Below are positions 24,142 to 34,335 of a stretch of 34,633 nucleotides of DNA, one piece after another. The stretch covers positions 1 to 34,633 of the forward strand of contig JAFTJI010000060.1 in NCBI GenBank assembly GCA_017456495.1. The letters are read 5' to 3'. Numbering within the stretch: position 1 is the first letter of the stretch; each line of letters begins with the position of its first letter. The notes beneath the pieces are model-generated. The model was given only the letters and a program-made list of their open reading frames with translations, was not told where the DNA came from and made no database searches. The translations under genes were made by a program, and so were the position numbers. This DNA comes from Lentisphaeria bacterium. GTDB taxonomy: Bacteria; Verrucomicrobiota; Lentisphaeria; Victivallales; UBA1829.

Positions 24142-27100
24142 TTATTTCAGAAGAAACCCGGCTTCTGCACGAAGCCCCGTCGTATGTTCCCGAACGGTGA
24201 TTTTCCAGTTCCCCGAGGGCGCATCAAGCCCGATCCTGACCGGAATAACAACTCTTCCTTCTTCCATGACATACCATCCGGTTTCATCGGTATTGTTCCC
24301 TCTGCCATCCGTGATGGTTGCATAGATGATCTGCCGTCCGGGTGCAAACTTTCCATTCTTATCTTTCAGAGAGAGTTCCGCAAAAGAGATTTTTCCTTTG
24401 GTTGGAACAGTCTTGATTTTCATGGTCAAATGAGTCAACGGTTCGGGATAAATACAGAACAGTTCAGCATTTCCCGGCAGCAGAGAGGTTTCAAACACTG
24501 CTTTATCTCCGTCTTTCCGGAAAGTTATCTTTTTTCCGGTCCTGAAGTGATAGATCTGCTGATTTGCAGCATGTTCCACAATGATTTTTGCGCCCTGTGC
24601 CACTCCTTTCGGCTGAAGTTTGAAACCGCGCGGTTTCTTGTCGATCGCACATGCAGAGATCTCGTCTTCCTGCCAGTGATTATTTATGACCAGAAGATAA
24701 CGGACACCTTTATGGATCCGTTCAAAGTACATGACATCTCCTTTTGATCCGACCGCCCGGAAACTTCTTCCGGTTCCCTGCTGTTCCAGCTCTTTGAGAA
24801 ACGGGATCACGGTATTGAAGGTGGATTGGTCGTAAGGCCGTCCGGGATTGTGTTTATAATCCAGTTTCAGCATTCCGGGATAAGTACGCGGACAATCTTT
24901 ATCAACAACGATTCTTGTTTCCGGAGTCATGGCGAGCAATCTCTGATGAAGCTCTTTGGAAACATATTTCATCATGGGAATGATCAACGTTTTGTAAGAT
25001 TCCGGCTTGCGGTGATGCGGGGAATCCGCTGTGATTACATCAAAATGGATATTGTATAAGGCAAGATTCCGTTCCCACATGCAGGTCGCACGGTAGAGGT
25101 TCCAGCTTTTTTCAGAATAAACTGCGCTTTCCGGGGGAAGATAAAGAGCAACCGTTGCCTGCGGTTCTTTTGTGTCCCGGAGCAGTAATGCTGCCGGATA
25201 AAACTCCTCCCGCATGAATTTCCCAAAGGGGTTGCTCAGGTTTTTCGACGGAATGTAGTCTCTGTTTTCCACTTCGGAATCGTACCATGCGTAGGCATTG
25301 AAAAAGCAGAGATCGTGCATTCCGACAGCCCCCGCAGCCGCCCAGCAGTTACTCTTCAGCTGATCTACAGAACGGATCAGAAAGTACTCTTTTCCTTTGT
25401 AATTTGCCCGCTCTTTGCTGTTGATCCAGTAATACATGGTAAGAGTCGGCTGAATATAAGGACAGCCCGCCTGACTGATGGTCGACCATTCCCGTCGCAG
25501 TTTTCCCACAACTTCCTGAAGTGTAATGATATAAGTCCAGACACCGCCCATATCCATTCCTTTGAATTGTCCGGCGGAAAAAGGCGGTTCCACCCAGACA
25601 AGATTTGCAGGATCAATGCCGGAAATCAATTTTTTCGCAGCGGCGTTCAGCCCGATCACCGGAGTCGCTTCATTTTTGTACCACTTCAGAAAATGATACC
25701 CGGGTCCGGGTTTTTCATAAATCCCGAGAGCATCCGGTTTCGGATTCAGTTCGTCCGGTTTTACCATATGCGGGCTGACCCGGATCATGCTCAGATCCGG
25801 AAATGGATCAAACTTTTTCCGGGCAAGATTGTAGAGATACGGAGCGGTATCCTTCCATGAAGTGAAATGATTCCAGTACATATATGCTTCGGAATTCAGC
25901 ATGGTTCCGTACCAATTGTATTGTCCGCGCATTTTCCGGATCCCGTCAGCAGTTGCATTCATGGTTTTCGGAATATCAAAATTGTTCCGGACAAGTTCCT
26001 TATGATTCCGGAAATCAAGGTTGACCAGCATTCCGAGCTTTGTCGCTTCAGCCATGTCGCGCTCCGGCGTTGTGTTGATCGCATTCACACCCAGTGACTG
26101 CAAATAAGAGAGCGGAGTCGGACGATATCCGCCCCAGCTGAGAACCCGCATCAATTCACGCCGGATCGCTTTGTGGATCGTATATTCTGATTCATAGTTC
26201 AAAAATGTTCCTTCCGGGCTGTTCAGAGTGATTTTCAGTTTTCCCTTTCCCGGTGACATCTTTGCCGGGTGGAATGGCAGAGTGATTTGGTTCAGCCCCT
26301 TTTGCAAGGGAAACTCACAGCGAACCGTTTCGAACGAGACGATCTCAGCTGTGATCCTGCACTCTTTTTCTGATTCGATTTCCATATAAATTCCGGCGTT
26401 CGGATCGTCGCGGAAAAATGGCGGGATCGAAAACGGTTTTACCCGGAACGGACTTTTCTTTGCTGAAGCCGTTTTTTGTTTCTGAAGAACAGCCTTGATC
26501 TCTTTTTCTGAAAGAGCTTTTCCGAAAATCATGAAATCATCCAGGATCCCGTCCGCACTTTCTGTTGTCCACTGTGTTCTCCCGATTGTCAGAATATATT
26601 TTTCTTTTCCGTTGACCGGCGCAGTTTTCCGGACGGATGAAGTCATCAGTTTTCCATCAAGATAAAGAGAACTTCTCTTCTGATCCCACGTCATCGTTAC
26701 ATGAACCCATTTATTGTGAGGGATCCCTTTTTTCAGGTAGATCCCTGTTTTCAGTCCTGTGGACCCGGCATTGTTCCTCAGGGTCCACATGGGGTGCCGC
26801 CAGCCGCGGGCAAAACCGAAATAGGATCCGTCAGACCGTTTCAGCTGAGGATCTGATGGCAGATAAATCCAGAACATGACTGATCCGTTATCGTAAGGAA
26901 AGTTGTTCTGAAGCCACGATTCTGCAATCCTGATTCCTGAGGCATCCTGCTCTCTGGAAGTTTTACCCCGAAGAAATGACGTCGGCGCATATGACTTGTA
27001 AGGATAGCGCATGGTATGTTCCGCTTGAAATTTCCTCAGACAGAACACCTGTCTGCTGCTGCAGGAGATCTCTATCGCTGCATACCGTCCGGAAACTGTG

Positions 27101-27684
27101 CGGGAATCCAGCTCTGCATACGCTGAAATTCTCTGCCAGTCACCGGTAAGAACATATGTCATGGAAACGGTTTTATCTTCAATGACCGGATGTTTTTTTC
27201 TGGACTTGTCAAGGATTTTCTTTTTCTCTTTTTCCGAACGGTTCCACGGGGTGAGTTTGACCGTGATCGTAACTTTTGTACCTTTGGGTCCTTTGATCTC
27301 ACAGCTTCCGGTCAGAGCATTTGTGTTATAAATAAAATCCTGCTTCATATCGGTCAGAAACGGACGGACTGTCAAACGGTTTCCGGTTAGGATCAATGTT
27401 CCGTTGTTCAGCTTGATTTCAGATCCGTCGCCCGGCTGGAAGTTGGCTGGATTCGTTGGGATCGCCGCATCTGCCGGCAGAAAATTCGTTGCCGGTCTTT
27501 CAAAGAAATATCCTTTTCCGGATTTTCCCGGGACATAGCCGGATTCCGGCAGAACGATCTTTTTCTCAAATGTACCGATCTTCGCGGGTGAATCAAAATC
27601 CATACGGAAGATTGGCTCCTGTGCATTGCTTGCCGTCAGGAAAAAGAAACCGGAAAAAAGAGCGGGCAGCAGATATTTTTTCAT
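24142..27684 (-). CDS. Large secreted LamG-like/TIM-barrel glycosidase-like protein, family not recognised
   Basis: 1,180 residues with a signal peptide (MKKYLLPALFSGFFFLTASNA-Q). A beta-sandwich N-terminal region is followed by a LamG/concanavalin-like domain (about 265-410: 'SVMFWIYLPSD', 'WVHVTMTWD', 'SSLYLDGKLM', 'ILDDFMIFGKALSEKEI'). From about 530 to 820 a TIM-barrel-like region follows ('VLSWGGYRPTPLSYLQSLGVNAINTTPERDM'), where Glu599 in 'NSEAYMYW' and Glu699 in 'VWVEPPF' are 100 residues apart, a spacing seen for acid/base and nucleophile of clan GH-A enzymes. A glutamine-amidotransferase-like or beta-galactosidase-trimerisation-like segment and beta domains end the protein. AGGAGA 7 nt upstream fixes the start, 10 nt after the preceding stop. 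Activity is inferred only. Confidence 0.72.
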   Translation of the reverse strand: MKKYLLPALFSGFFFLTASNAQEPIFRMDFDSPAKIGTFEKKIVLPESGYVPGKSGKGYFFERPATNFLPADAAIPTNPANFQPGDGSEIKLNNGTLILTGNRLTVRPFLTDMKQDFIYNTNALTGSCEIKGPKGTKVTITVKLTPWNRSEKEKKKILDKSRKKHPVIEDKTVSMTYVLTGDWQRISAYAELDSRTVSGRYAAIEISCSSRQVFCLRKFQAEHTMRYPYKSYAPTSFLRGKTSREQDASGIRIAESWLQNNFPYDNGSVMFWIYLPSDPQLKRSDGSYFGFARGWRHPMWTLRNNAGSTGLKTGIYLKKGIPHNKWVHVTMTWDQKRSSLYLDGKLMTSSVRKTAPVNGKEKYILTIGRTQWTTESADGILDDFMIFGKALSEKEIKAVLQKQKTASAKKSPFRVKPFSIPPFFRDDPNAGIYMEIESEKECRITAEIVSFETVRCEFPLQKGLNQITLPFHPAKMSPGKGKLKITLNSPEGTFLNYESEYTIHKAIRRELMRVLSWGGYRPTPLSYLQSLGVNAINTTPERDMAEATKLGMLVNLDFRNHKELVRNNFDIPKTMNATADGIRKMRGQYNWYGTMLNSEAYMYWNHFTSWKDTAPYLYNLARKKFDPFPDLSMIRVSPHMVKPDELNPKPDALGIYEKPGPGYHFLKWYKNEATPVIGLNAAAKKLISGIDPANLVWVEPPFSAGQFKGMDMGGVWTYIITLQEVVGKLRREWSTISQAGCPYIQPTLTMYYWINSKERANYKGKEYFLIRSVDQLKSNCWAAAGAVGMHDLCFFNAYAWYDSEVENRDYIPSKNLSNPFGKFMREEFYPAALLLRDTKEPQATVALYLPPESAVYSEKSWNLYRATCMWERNLALYNIHFDVITADSPHHRKPESYKTLIIPMMKYVSKELHQRLLAMTPETRIVVDKDCPRTYPGMLKLDYKHNPGRPYDQSTFNTVIPFLKELEQQGTGRSFRAVGSKGDVMYFERIHKGVRYLLVINNHWQEDEISACAIDKKPRGFKLQPKGVAQGAKIIVEHAANQQIYHFRTGKKITFRKDGDKAVFETSLLPGNAELFCIYPEPLTHLTMKIKTVPTKGKISFAELSLKDKNGKFAPGRQIIYATITDGRGNNTDETGWYVMEEGRVVIPVRIGLDAPSGNWKITVREHTTGLRAEAGFLLK

Positions 27685-27694
27685 ACAGATTCTC

Positions 27695-30600
27695 CTATTC
27701 AGTGAAGATAAATTCAAACCAGAGTTCCGGATTTGTGTTGTAATTGACCATTGCACCGGCAAAGTAAGAAAGCTCACCCACAAAGTAGAGGACGTCCTTG
27801 AATCCGCGGGCATCGAAATTCGTCATGGAAAGACGGAATCCGCTGCCCGGCTTGATCTTCAGCGGAAGCAACGACTCTGCCGGATATGCAACTTCATAAA
27901 TATAACCGTCTTTTGTCCTTCTGATTGCCGCTTTTGCGCCAGCCGGAGTTGACGGACCGCCAGCAGGAACATATTTGCCTTCACGATATTCCGCAACCGT
28001 TCCGTCTTTATAAAAACCGATGTGTTCCCGGTAATATCCGGCGTTAAGTTTTTCTCCATGAGCCGTCCGCCAGGGATATAAGCCGATGAGAATATTATCG
28101 TCCATCCAGAAATTGACGTCCATCCGCCGTGATTGCGGGGTGGAATCTTTGACTTTTACAGCAAAGTAAAGGGTGTTTCCGTGCCATACGGCATAACATT
28201 CTGCCGGACTTTTCCGGTTTCGCGGCACCGGATCACTCAAGTTTTCCGAGCGCACCCGGTCAAAGGGGATCGGTTTCAGATTTTTCAAATCCCAATCATC
28301 AAGATTCCCGTCAATGACAGGTGCTTTTTTTGCTTGCGGAACACCCCGGAAATGGATTCGTCCGGAGACTTTCCGGGTAGAACCGTCTTTGAACCGGATC
28401 GTTACAGGGATGATCTCGTTGAAGTTCATCTGCACGAACTCTTCTGCGACAGGGAAGAAGACCGTTTGTTCTCCGCCTGCCTTGACAAAAAACGGTTTTT
28501 TATGCGTAACAGGACGGTTCCCGGAAGAGAAAAATTGATCTTCGAACTCCACCTCTCCGGAATAGGATTCGGCAGAGGCATTTCTGAAAATAACTTCGAT
28601 CCCGCTCTCTTTTCCTTTCCGGTAAACTTTCGGCTGTACTTCAATTTTCAAAGGTTCTCCGATGAGCACTTCCGTATGCAGTATTCCGCAGACATCATTT
28701 CCATGACGGAGGAATGCCCGCAAAGTCCGCTTCCCGGTTTTGATCTCTGCGGGGATCGCCAGCTTGACAGTTGTTCTTTTTGCGCCGCAGGCAGCTTTTT
28801 TCCGCAAGCCTTCCGCTCCGGAAAGATGCACTTCAAAACTCATATTCTGCTCATTCAGCAGCGTTGGAACAGTGACCTCTAGCTCCGCTCCGGCTGTGCA
28901 GCGGGAGAGTTGAAGAGAACCTTTTTTACAGACCGCAAATTTAGGATCGATCGGCTTTTCAAACAGCAGTGTAACCGGATATTTTCCGATTTGCAGGTAC
29001 GAAATCCCGTTTTGCGGCACGATCCGTGTCTTTCTGCCGAGAAGATCCTGACAGATATAAGGGACATTGGCTCTTACTTCCAGAATTTGATCGGTACTTC
29101 CCGGGAGCATCTCAAGTCCGCAAACCGTTCTTGTTTTATCTCCAAAGTAATAAATTCTGACTCCTCCGCACAACCGGGTTCTGCGGTAAGAGAGAAAATC
29201 GACATTTTTGATGAGGTTGATATAAGCCATTGTTGCCGGAGTCGGCATGATGGAACAGCCCGCACCGCCGGCATGATTGGAGATCCACCGCCATTTTTTC
29301 CGTTTCCCGTGCATGACAAGTTCCGGTGCAACGATGGGACGCGCAACCAGCTGGACAAAACGGTAGTTATCATAACTTGCGCCTTTCGGATCCGGCGTGA
29401 GATTGTCCGTAACATCCGGGTCGCTCAGCGGAGCCATGTTCCGTTGGTGATAGTAGTAAAAACCGGAGAATTTTCCAGCTATCAGACTCCATATTCCGCT
29501 GACCGTTCCCGAGGCGTAATTGAGATATCCCGGCGGCGGACGCATTGCGCCTTCTGTCATTGTAAACGGCGGCAGCTTTTTCTTCAATTTCTGTCTGTAA
29601 AGGTCTCTGTACGGCGTAACAGTGGTTTCAATGGGAAATGAAATCGCGGAACCGTACATGTGAGTATTCAGAAAATCAACATAATTGTAAAGCTCATGTT
29701 TCAGGAAAAGTTCAGGCGTGACGAAGTTGATGGAAAGCCCGATCTGAAGTTTCGGATCAAACTTTTTCAGTTCGGTATAAACTTTTTTCTGCAGGATGAG
29801 CACCCGGTTGGAGAATGGGCGTTCCAGCCCCGCAGGGATCACATGGCTGATCGCATGACGGTTTTTTTTGACATATTCGATGATAAAATCCGCATACGCA
29901 TCGGCATTATAATCGTACATCAGACGGTTTTTCCGTCCTGCGTAATAAGTCGGCGTTTTCTCTCTGAATTTCGCCCCTTCCGGGATCATTTTCCCCTGTC
30001 TGACCTGTTCGATATTCGGCATGTAAAGATGGATCGGTGATGCCGGAAGAAGTTCCGGGATCCTGATAGGCCCCGGATAAACTTTCTGATATTTGCTCCA
30101 ATGATAAGAAAGGTCCAGCGAGGCGCACCGGTGCGAATTTGTTTTCGCTGTGAAATCCTGTCCCTCAACAGATTTTTCTCCGGATGACAAACCGTCATAA
30201 TACATCATCCCCTGATCCCGGGTGAAAAAGTAACTTTTCTCCGGATTTTTCACCGTTTTGAACGGATCGGTCACACCGTATAAAATCGTATCCTGAGCAA
30301 GAATTTTTCCTCTGGAGAGTAAACGGACATTCAAGAGAAAAAGGATCCCGGTCTCTTTTGCTGCCGGATCATTCAGAACCAAACGGAAAACTCCATGATT
30401 CCGGGGCGTGATCCTGTTCTTTTCCGCAAACTCAGAACGGAAAAATTCCGGATCCTGAACCCGGCTGAGTTTCCCCCGTTTCTCCCTTCCGGAGAAGAGA
30501 ATGTTCTGTTCATAATCCGATATGGTGATCTGCAATTCGCACTCTTCCGGAATGGCGATCTCCCGGCTGTTCGCATCATAAAGAAGCGCATCGAACCGCA

Positions 30601-31264
30601 AGGAATCTTTTGCGAAGAAAACACCGCCCGGGGCAGGGGTGCTCAACAGCATTTTCAAACCTGCTGTCTTTGCAGGAACTTTTTCTGTTTTGAGCCCGGT
30701 TTCATTCTCTTCCGTAACGCAAACTTCCGATAAATAACATCTTCCGCGGACAAATGCTCCACGGAAATCAAAGTTCAGCCGGATATAATCATGTCCGGGA
30801 CCGATCTTCAATTCATAATATTTCCAGATCAGATTTTTCTCGGTACGCACGCCCCACATATAAGGACTTACAAGCGAATTGTCCCATTCCGTATAAACCT
30901 TGCCCAGCTCGGCAGAGGTATTCCCGTTTTTATCGCATGCCTTGACGGAAAAACCGCCGGAGTAGGAATAATCCTGCTGTTGAAGATAGTTGTCTGCAGC
31001 ATAAAAGGATATTTTTACAGCTTTTCCATTCAGCCGGATCACCGGAGATTGCCACGATGGAAGAGAATCGTTATCTTTTTCGTAAGCGATGACCAGAGAG
31101 CCGCAACCGTTTTTCCGGGCGGCTCTGCTCCATGCCGCATTCCCTTTTGCTGTCCAGTTTTCCGGAGAAGCGGCAAAGTTATTCTGATAGATGATTTCTC
31201 CGGAAATAAGGAGAAATGTCAGATTCAGAAGAACGAAAATGCTTAAAATTTTCCTGCTTATCAT
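27695..31264 (-). CDS. Large secreted TIM-barrel protein with C-terminal CBM9-like domain, family not recognised
   Basis: 1,189 residues with a signal peptide (MISRKILSIFVLLNLTFLLIS-G). An N-terminal beta-sandwich (about 20-210, carbohydrate-binding-like: 'YQNNFAASPENWTAKGNAAWS') and another beta domain precede a TIM-barrel-like region of about 360-700. Glu481 in 'AGLERPFSN' and Glu571 in 'FTMTEGAMRPP' are possible acid/base and nucleophile, 90 residues apart. After further beta domains, residues 984-1189 ('VIDGNLDDWD' onward) form a CBM9/DOMON-like carbohydrate-binding domain. The start at 31264 overlaps the stop of the six-hairpin gene by 4 nt (ATGA). It is followed after 10 nt by the other giant protein, so both are probably made together for extracellular polysaccharide breakdown. 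Confidence 0.75.
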   Translation of the reverse strand: MISRKILSIFVLLNLTFLLISGEIIYQNNFAASPENWTAKGNAAWSRAARKNGCGSLVIAYEKDNDSLPSWQSPVIRLNGKAVKISFYAADNYLQQQDYSYSGGFSVKACDKNGNTSAELGKVYTEWDNSLVSPYMWGVRTEKNLIWKYYELKIGPGHDYIRLNFDFRGAFVRGRCYLSEVCVTEENETGLKTEKVPAKTAGLKMLLSTPAPGGVFFAKDSLRFDALLYDANSREIAIPEECELQITISDYEQNILFSGREKRGKLSRVQDPEFFRSEFAEKNRITPRNHGVFRLVLNDPAAKETGILFLLNVRLLSRGKILAQDTILYGVTDPFKTVKNPEKSYFFTRDQGMMYYDGLSSGEKSVEGQDFTAKTNSHRCASLDLSYHWSKYQKVYPGPIRIPELLPASPIHLYMPNIEQVRQGKMIPEGAKFREKTPTYYAGRKNRLMYDYNADAYADFIIEYVKKNRHAISHVIPAGLERPFSNRVLILQKKVYTELKKFDPKLQIGLSINFVTPELFLKHELYNYVDFLNTHMYGSAISFPIETTVTPYRDLYRQKLKKKLPPFTMTEGAMRPPPGYLNYASGTVSGIWSLIAGKFSGFYYYHQRNMAPLSDPDVTDNLTPDPKGASYDNYRFVQLVARPIVAPELVMHGKRKKWRWISNHAGGAGCSIMPTPATMAYINLIKNVDFLSYRRTRLCGGVRIYYFGDKTRTVCGLEMLPGSTDQILEVRANVPYICQDLLGRKTRIVPQNGISYLQIGKYPVTLLFEKPIDPKFAVCKKGSLQLSRCTAGAELEVTVPTLLNEQNMSFEVHLSGAEGLRKKAACGAKRTTVKLAIPAEIKTGKRTLRAFLRHGNDVCGILHTEVLIGEPLKIEVQPKVYRKGKESGIEVIFRNASAESYSGEVEFEDQFFSSGNRPVTHKKPFFVKAGGEQTVFFPVAEEFVQMNFNEIIPVTIRFKDGSTRKVSGRIHFRGVPQAKKAPVIDGNLDDWDLKNLKPIPFDRVRSENLSDPVPRNRKSPAECYAVWHGNTLYFAVKVKDSTPQSRRMDVNFWMDDNILIGLYPWRTAHGEKLNAGYYREHIGFYKDGTVAEYREGKYVPAGGPSTPAGAKAAIRRTKDGYIYEVAYPAESLLPLKIKPGSGFRLSMTNFDARGFKDVLYFVGELSYFAGAMVNYNTNPELWFEFIFTE

Positions 31265-32481
31265 AAAGGAGCCTCTGCTTCCTCTGCAGAGATCGCTCCG
31301 CAGGCTCTTCCTTTCCAGTAAGCGGCAGCGGCATACAAAACACCGGAGTTGGCGCACTGATCAAAATCAATTTCAGCCATCCGGGAGAACATCAGTTTTT
31401 TCTGGAAGTCGCTGAACTGCCAACCGGGAGCCATAAACTGCACGATCACTGTTTCGAAAGAGTTCCGCAGAACTTCAAAAGCCCGTTTGATTTCCGGTGC
31501 AAAAAGCGGGATGCGGTGGGGCGGTTCCCCGTAAAAATCTTTCGCTTCCCGCCAGTCTGTATGGAGAATGGAAAAATCAGTTTTTTCTTCCTGATGCCGG
31601 GTCTGCCAGGCATAAAAAACACCCAGTTCCGCAACCATACGCATAGCTTTTTCACATTTCTTGCGGAGCGGTTCATCTCCGACAGCGACATCCCGGATCA
31701 CTTCCAGCGAGCACTGGATCTGATACTGCAGGAACCCTTCAATTGTGATCGTCGGCATCGTCAGTGTACGGTCAACGGCTTCGTTGGCATATTCTTCAAA
31801 TTTCTGACGGTACTTTTCTTCTCCGGTGGTTGCCCATGCGGCGGCATAGAACATTGGGAGACGGGCATCTGCCCAGGCGTTCCGGTTCCAGACTTTACAG
31901 ATCCCGCAGGCGGGTTTCCCATCGGAAGTTGCGAACGTATAATCTGTTTCCGGCGTGACGGTTTCGGTCATGAAATCACAGAATGCGGAGAGCATCTCCC
32001 TGATCTCCTGCCGTTCAGATTCTGTACAAAGCGGGCTGTTGTAGAACCGGTAAAGTCCCTGAACAATGTGGGTATATTGATCCCGTGAGCTTTCGGGATA
32101 AAAACTCTTGCCGTCGAAAGGGGAAACGGAACGTGCGAGGAATCCGCGGACAGGTGAGATATGAGTGCAGGTGCGGATCCCTTTGAAGATTTCCAGTGCA
32201 GCCTCCCGCATTTCCGGTTCATGCGTGACCTGATAACGGTTAATCACTGCCTCAAGCATGATTCCGGCGTTGATGCTGGAATCTTCCATTCCGGCATTCC
32301 AGCTTGTCCGGTTCGGGATCTCATTTGCAATCTCTTCGGGTGTCGGGAGATGAGCATATCTTTTTGCCGGATCGTTATCTGTCAGATAATCATAAAATAA
32401 GTGGGTGTCATAAGAGAAAAACTTTTCCCATGAACATTTCCATGCTGCATTTGCCTGTTTTTCAAGAGAACTGTAGATCAT
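31261..32481 (-). CDS. Six-hairpin ((alpha/alpha)6-barrel) glycosidase-like protein
   Basis: A 406-residue protein without a signal peptide. Helix-rich sequence with repeated Trp/Tyr/Asn motifs of six-hairpin glycosidases: 'WNAGMEDSSINAGIMLEAVINRY' near 60, 'SRDQYTHIVQGLYRFYNS' near 130, 'GICKVWNRNAWADARLPMFYAAAWATTG' near 195, 'FLQYQIQCSLEVIRDVAV'. These resemble unsaturated-uronyl hydrolases or related glycan-processing proteins, but no family-specific catalytic motif was recognised. ATG 32481 has GGAGGA 7 nt upstream. It lies 16 nt after the pseudopilin gene and overlaps the next gene by 4 nt. A cytoplasmic role on released oligosaccharides is possible; the function is open. Confidence 0.6.
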   Translation of the reverse strand: MIYSSLEKQANAAWKCSWEKFFSYDTHLFYDYLTDNDPAKRYAHLPTPEEIANEIPNRTSWNAGMEDSSINAGIMLEAVINRYQVTHEPEMREAALEIFKGIRTCTHISPVRGFLARSVSPFDGKSFYPESSRDQYTHIVQGLYRFYNSPLCTESERQEIREMLSAFCDFMTETVTPETDYTFATSDGKPACGICKVWNRNAWADARLPMFYAAAWATTGEEKYRQKFEEYANEAVDRTLTMPTITIEGFLQYQIQCSLEVIRDVAVGDEPLRKKCEKAMRMVAELGVFYAWQTRHQEEKTDFSILHTDWREAKDFYGEPPHRIPLFAPEIKRAFEVLRNSFETVIVQFMAPGWQFSDFQKKLMFSRMAEIDFDQCANSGVLYAAAAYWKGRACGAISAEEAEAPL

Positions 32482-32497
32482 CGATGTTCCTCCAATA

Positions 32498-33256
32498 TTA
32501 AATCATGTCAAGTCTTCCGAAAAATATGTCATTCGTCGGAAACGGACGCGGCGAGAGCGTATGCAGCTGAGTTCGCTCCGGAAAATAGTTCTGTTTATAC
32601 ATCACATGACCATCGAACATAACTGCATTGAAGCCGCTTCCGTGGGCATTGAAAAAATTGTGTCCGTCGTAGGAAAATACCGTTGATGTTCCGTCTGCCA
32701 TCATTCCGATGCTTGAAGCTTTTCCCCGCATCCTGGAGAGTTTCATGTTGTCGACAGGATAAAGTGCATTGGGTGTCTGGCGGATGTAGGTGAACATATG
32801 CTGATTTCCTGCGTAGCTGTGGGTAAAGAAATTGGCACTTCCGGGATTGTACCAGATGCGCATGCTGGCATTGTCTCCGGTGTTTGCCCAGAGATAACTC
32901 GGACAGGTGATCTGAGAGTTCATGGAACCTTCGAACGGAGTCCGTGGAAGACCTTTTCCGTAGTTCGTCTCTTTTTCGGACGTTTTCAGATAGTTGATCA
33001 CAACGACAAGATGATTCACTTTATAGGAATCTCCGGTATTCTGACTTTTTGTCAGCATATCGTCATGATCTCCGGCATACAGTACATGAGCCATCCCGGC
33101 TTGTTTCAGATTGTTGCTGCAGGAAGATCTTCTTGCACTTTTTCTTGCAGAGTTTAATGCCGGAAGAAGCATTCCCGCAAGAATGGCGATAATTGCAATT
33201 ACAACAAGCAATTCGATCAGAGTAAACGAGGCACGATTTGACAACATACGTTTCAT
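32498..33256 (-). CDS. Prepilin-like protein with N-terminal methylation motif and H-X9-DG tail
   Basis: A 252-residue protein. The N-terminus ([20 protein letters not shown], then [21 protein letters not shown]) is a type IV prepilin-like leader and hydrophobic helix; prepilin peptidase would cut in the NRA-SFTLIE region, after which the Phe is methylated, and Glu5 of the mature form is present. The C-terminal part has conserved Cys near residue 46 and the H-X9-DG motif '[12 protein letters not shown]'. Such proteins are multiplied in Lentisphaerota and Planctomycetota genomes and may form a type II secretion-like or surface pseudopilus. Its place between the LacI regulator and glycosidase genes, with 16-nt gaps on both sides, suggests a substrate-specific role. 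GGGAG 7 nt upstream supports the start. Confidence 0.87.
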   Translation of the reverse strand: MKRMLSNRASFTLIELLVVIAIIAILAGMLLPALNSARKSARRSSCSNNLKQAGMAHVLYAGDHDDMLTKSQNTGDSYKVNHLVVVINYLKTSEKETNYGKGLPRTPFEGSMNSQITCPSYLWANTGDNASMRIWYNPGSANFFTHSYAGNQHMFTYIRQTPNALYPVDNMKLSRMRGKASSIGMMADGTSTVFSYDGHNFFNAHGSGFNAVMFDGHVMYKQNYFPERTQLHTLSPRPFPTNDIFFGRLDMI

Positions 33257-33272
33257 AACTTTCTCCCTGTGG

Positions 33273-34313
33273 TTAAATTGTTTTTCCTGTCTTGAACTTG
33301 CTTGATAACAGATATTCTTTTCCCCGGGTGTTTCCGTTCAGCCCGAGACACCTTTTTGCTGCATATTCCCCCAGCTCAGAAGCCGGGATCGGAAAGTGGG
33401 ATAATTCCGGCAGGATCTCTTCCGAAACATCCAGATCATCCGAACACCCGATCATTGCGATTTCTCCGGGAACAGCTGTGCCATGCCGTTGGAAATACGC
33501 AAGGAGCCCGTAGGCAAGAGAGTTCGCACAGACAATGATTCCGGTCGGGCGATCCGGCATTTTCATGATCTGCTCCCCTAAACGGATCCCGTAGGAGATA
33601 TAATTTCTGGTAAGACCTTTCGAGGTTGTGCAGATGATTTCAGCCGGAAGATTTCTATTTTCCATATTTCTGATGTATTCCTGCGCCAGAAGATAATTGC
33701 TGCCGCCGAGAAGGATATCATTATAGTTGTCAAAGGCTGCAAGGACGATTTTTTTATGCCCGGTCTGTAATAACGTTTCGATCGCGGAATCGACGATTGC
33801 TGAAAAATCCCTTCCGACATAAGGCAATTTATCTGAAATCCTGTGCAGAATCTGGATCACCGGGATCCCTTCCGCTGCATATTTTTCATAAAGATCCAGG
33901 TTTCCATCGCCGGCATCGGGCAGGGGAAGCGTCAGGATCCCATCCGGATTCCGCCGGTGCGCAGCAAGCAGGTTTTTCCGTTCCATTTCCACATTGTCGC
34001 AGGGATAAAAAAGCAGTTCATATTCATTATCATAACAAACTGCCCGGATGCCTTTTACGATCCTGTCCATGATGCTCCAGCCCTGACTGTTGAAAATCAA
34101 TGCAATGAGATAAGATTTTCCAGCCTGAAATGCCCGGGCTGTCAGGTTTGGAGCGTATCCGCATGCGTTTGCAACGTCCAGGATTTTCTGTTTTGTTTCT
34201 GGAGCCAGACGGGAACTGGTTCGTTTTTTTGAGAAAGCCGCGCTCACCGCGCTGACAGATACCCCTGCCATTGCGGCAACACTTTTGATCGTTACCATTT
34301 TTTTCTGCTTCAT
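33273..34313 (-). CDS. LacI-family transcriptional regulator
   Basis: A 346-residue repressor. The N-terminal helix-turn-helix (about 8-27: '[20 protein letters not shown]') and hinge ('[26 protein letters not shown]') precede the periplasmic-binding-protein-like sugar-sensing domain ('[22 protein letters not shown]', '[15 protein letters not shown]', '[32 protein letters not shown]'). The latter is the usual C-terminal ligand domain. The gene precedes the pseudopilin and glycosidase genes on the same strand. A perfect palindrome (34336-34349) lies downstream of its promoter, so it likely represses itself and the operon. GGGGAA about 8 nt before the ATG is a weak ribosome-binding site; a second ATG five codons in is possible. 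The effector sugar is not deducible. Confidence 0.92.
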   Translation of the reverse strand: MKQKKMVTIKSVAAMAGVSVSAVSAAFSKKRTSSRLAPETKQKILDVANACGYAPNLTARAFQAGKSYLIALIFNSQGWSIMDRIVKGIRAVCYDNEYELLFYPCDNVEMERKNLLAAHRRNPDGILTLPLPDAGDGNLDLYEKYAAEGIPVIQILHRISDKLPYVGRDFSAIVDSAIETLLQTGHKKIVLAAFDNYNDILLGGSNYLLAQEYIRNMENRNLPAEIICTTSKGLTRNYISYGIRLGEQIMKMPDRPTGIIVCANSLAYGLLAYFQRHGTAVPGEIAMIGCSDDLDVSEEILPELSHFPIPASELGEYAAKRCLGLNGNTRGKEYLLSSKFKTGKTI

Positions 34314-34335
34314 GACCGTTCCCCGGTTATGTTTA

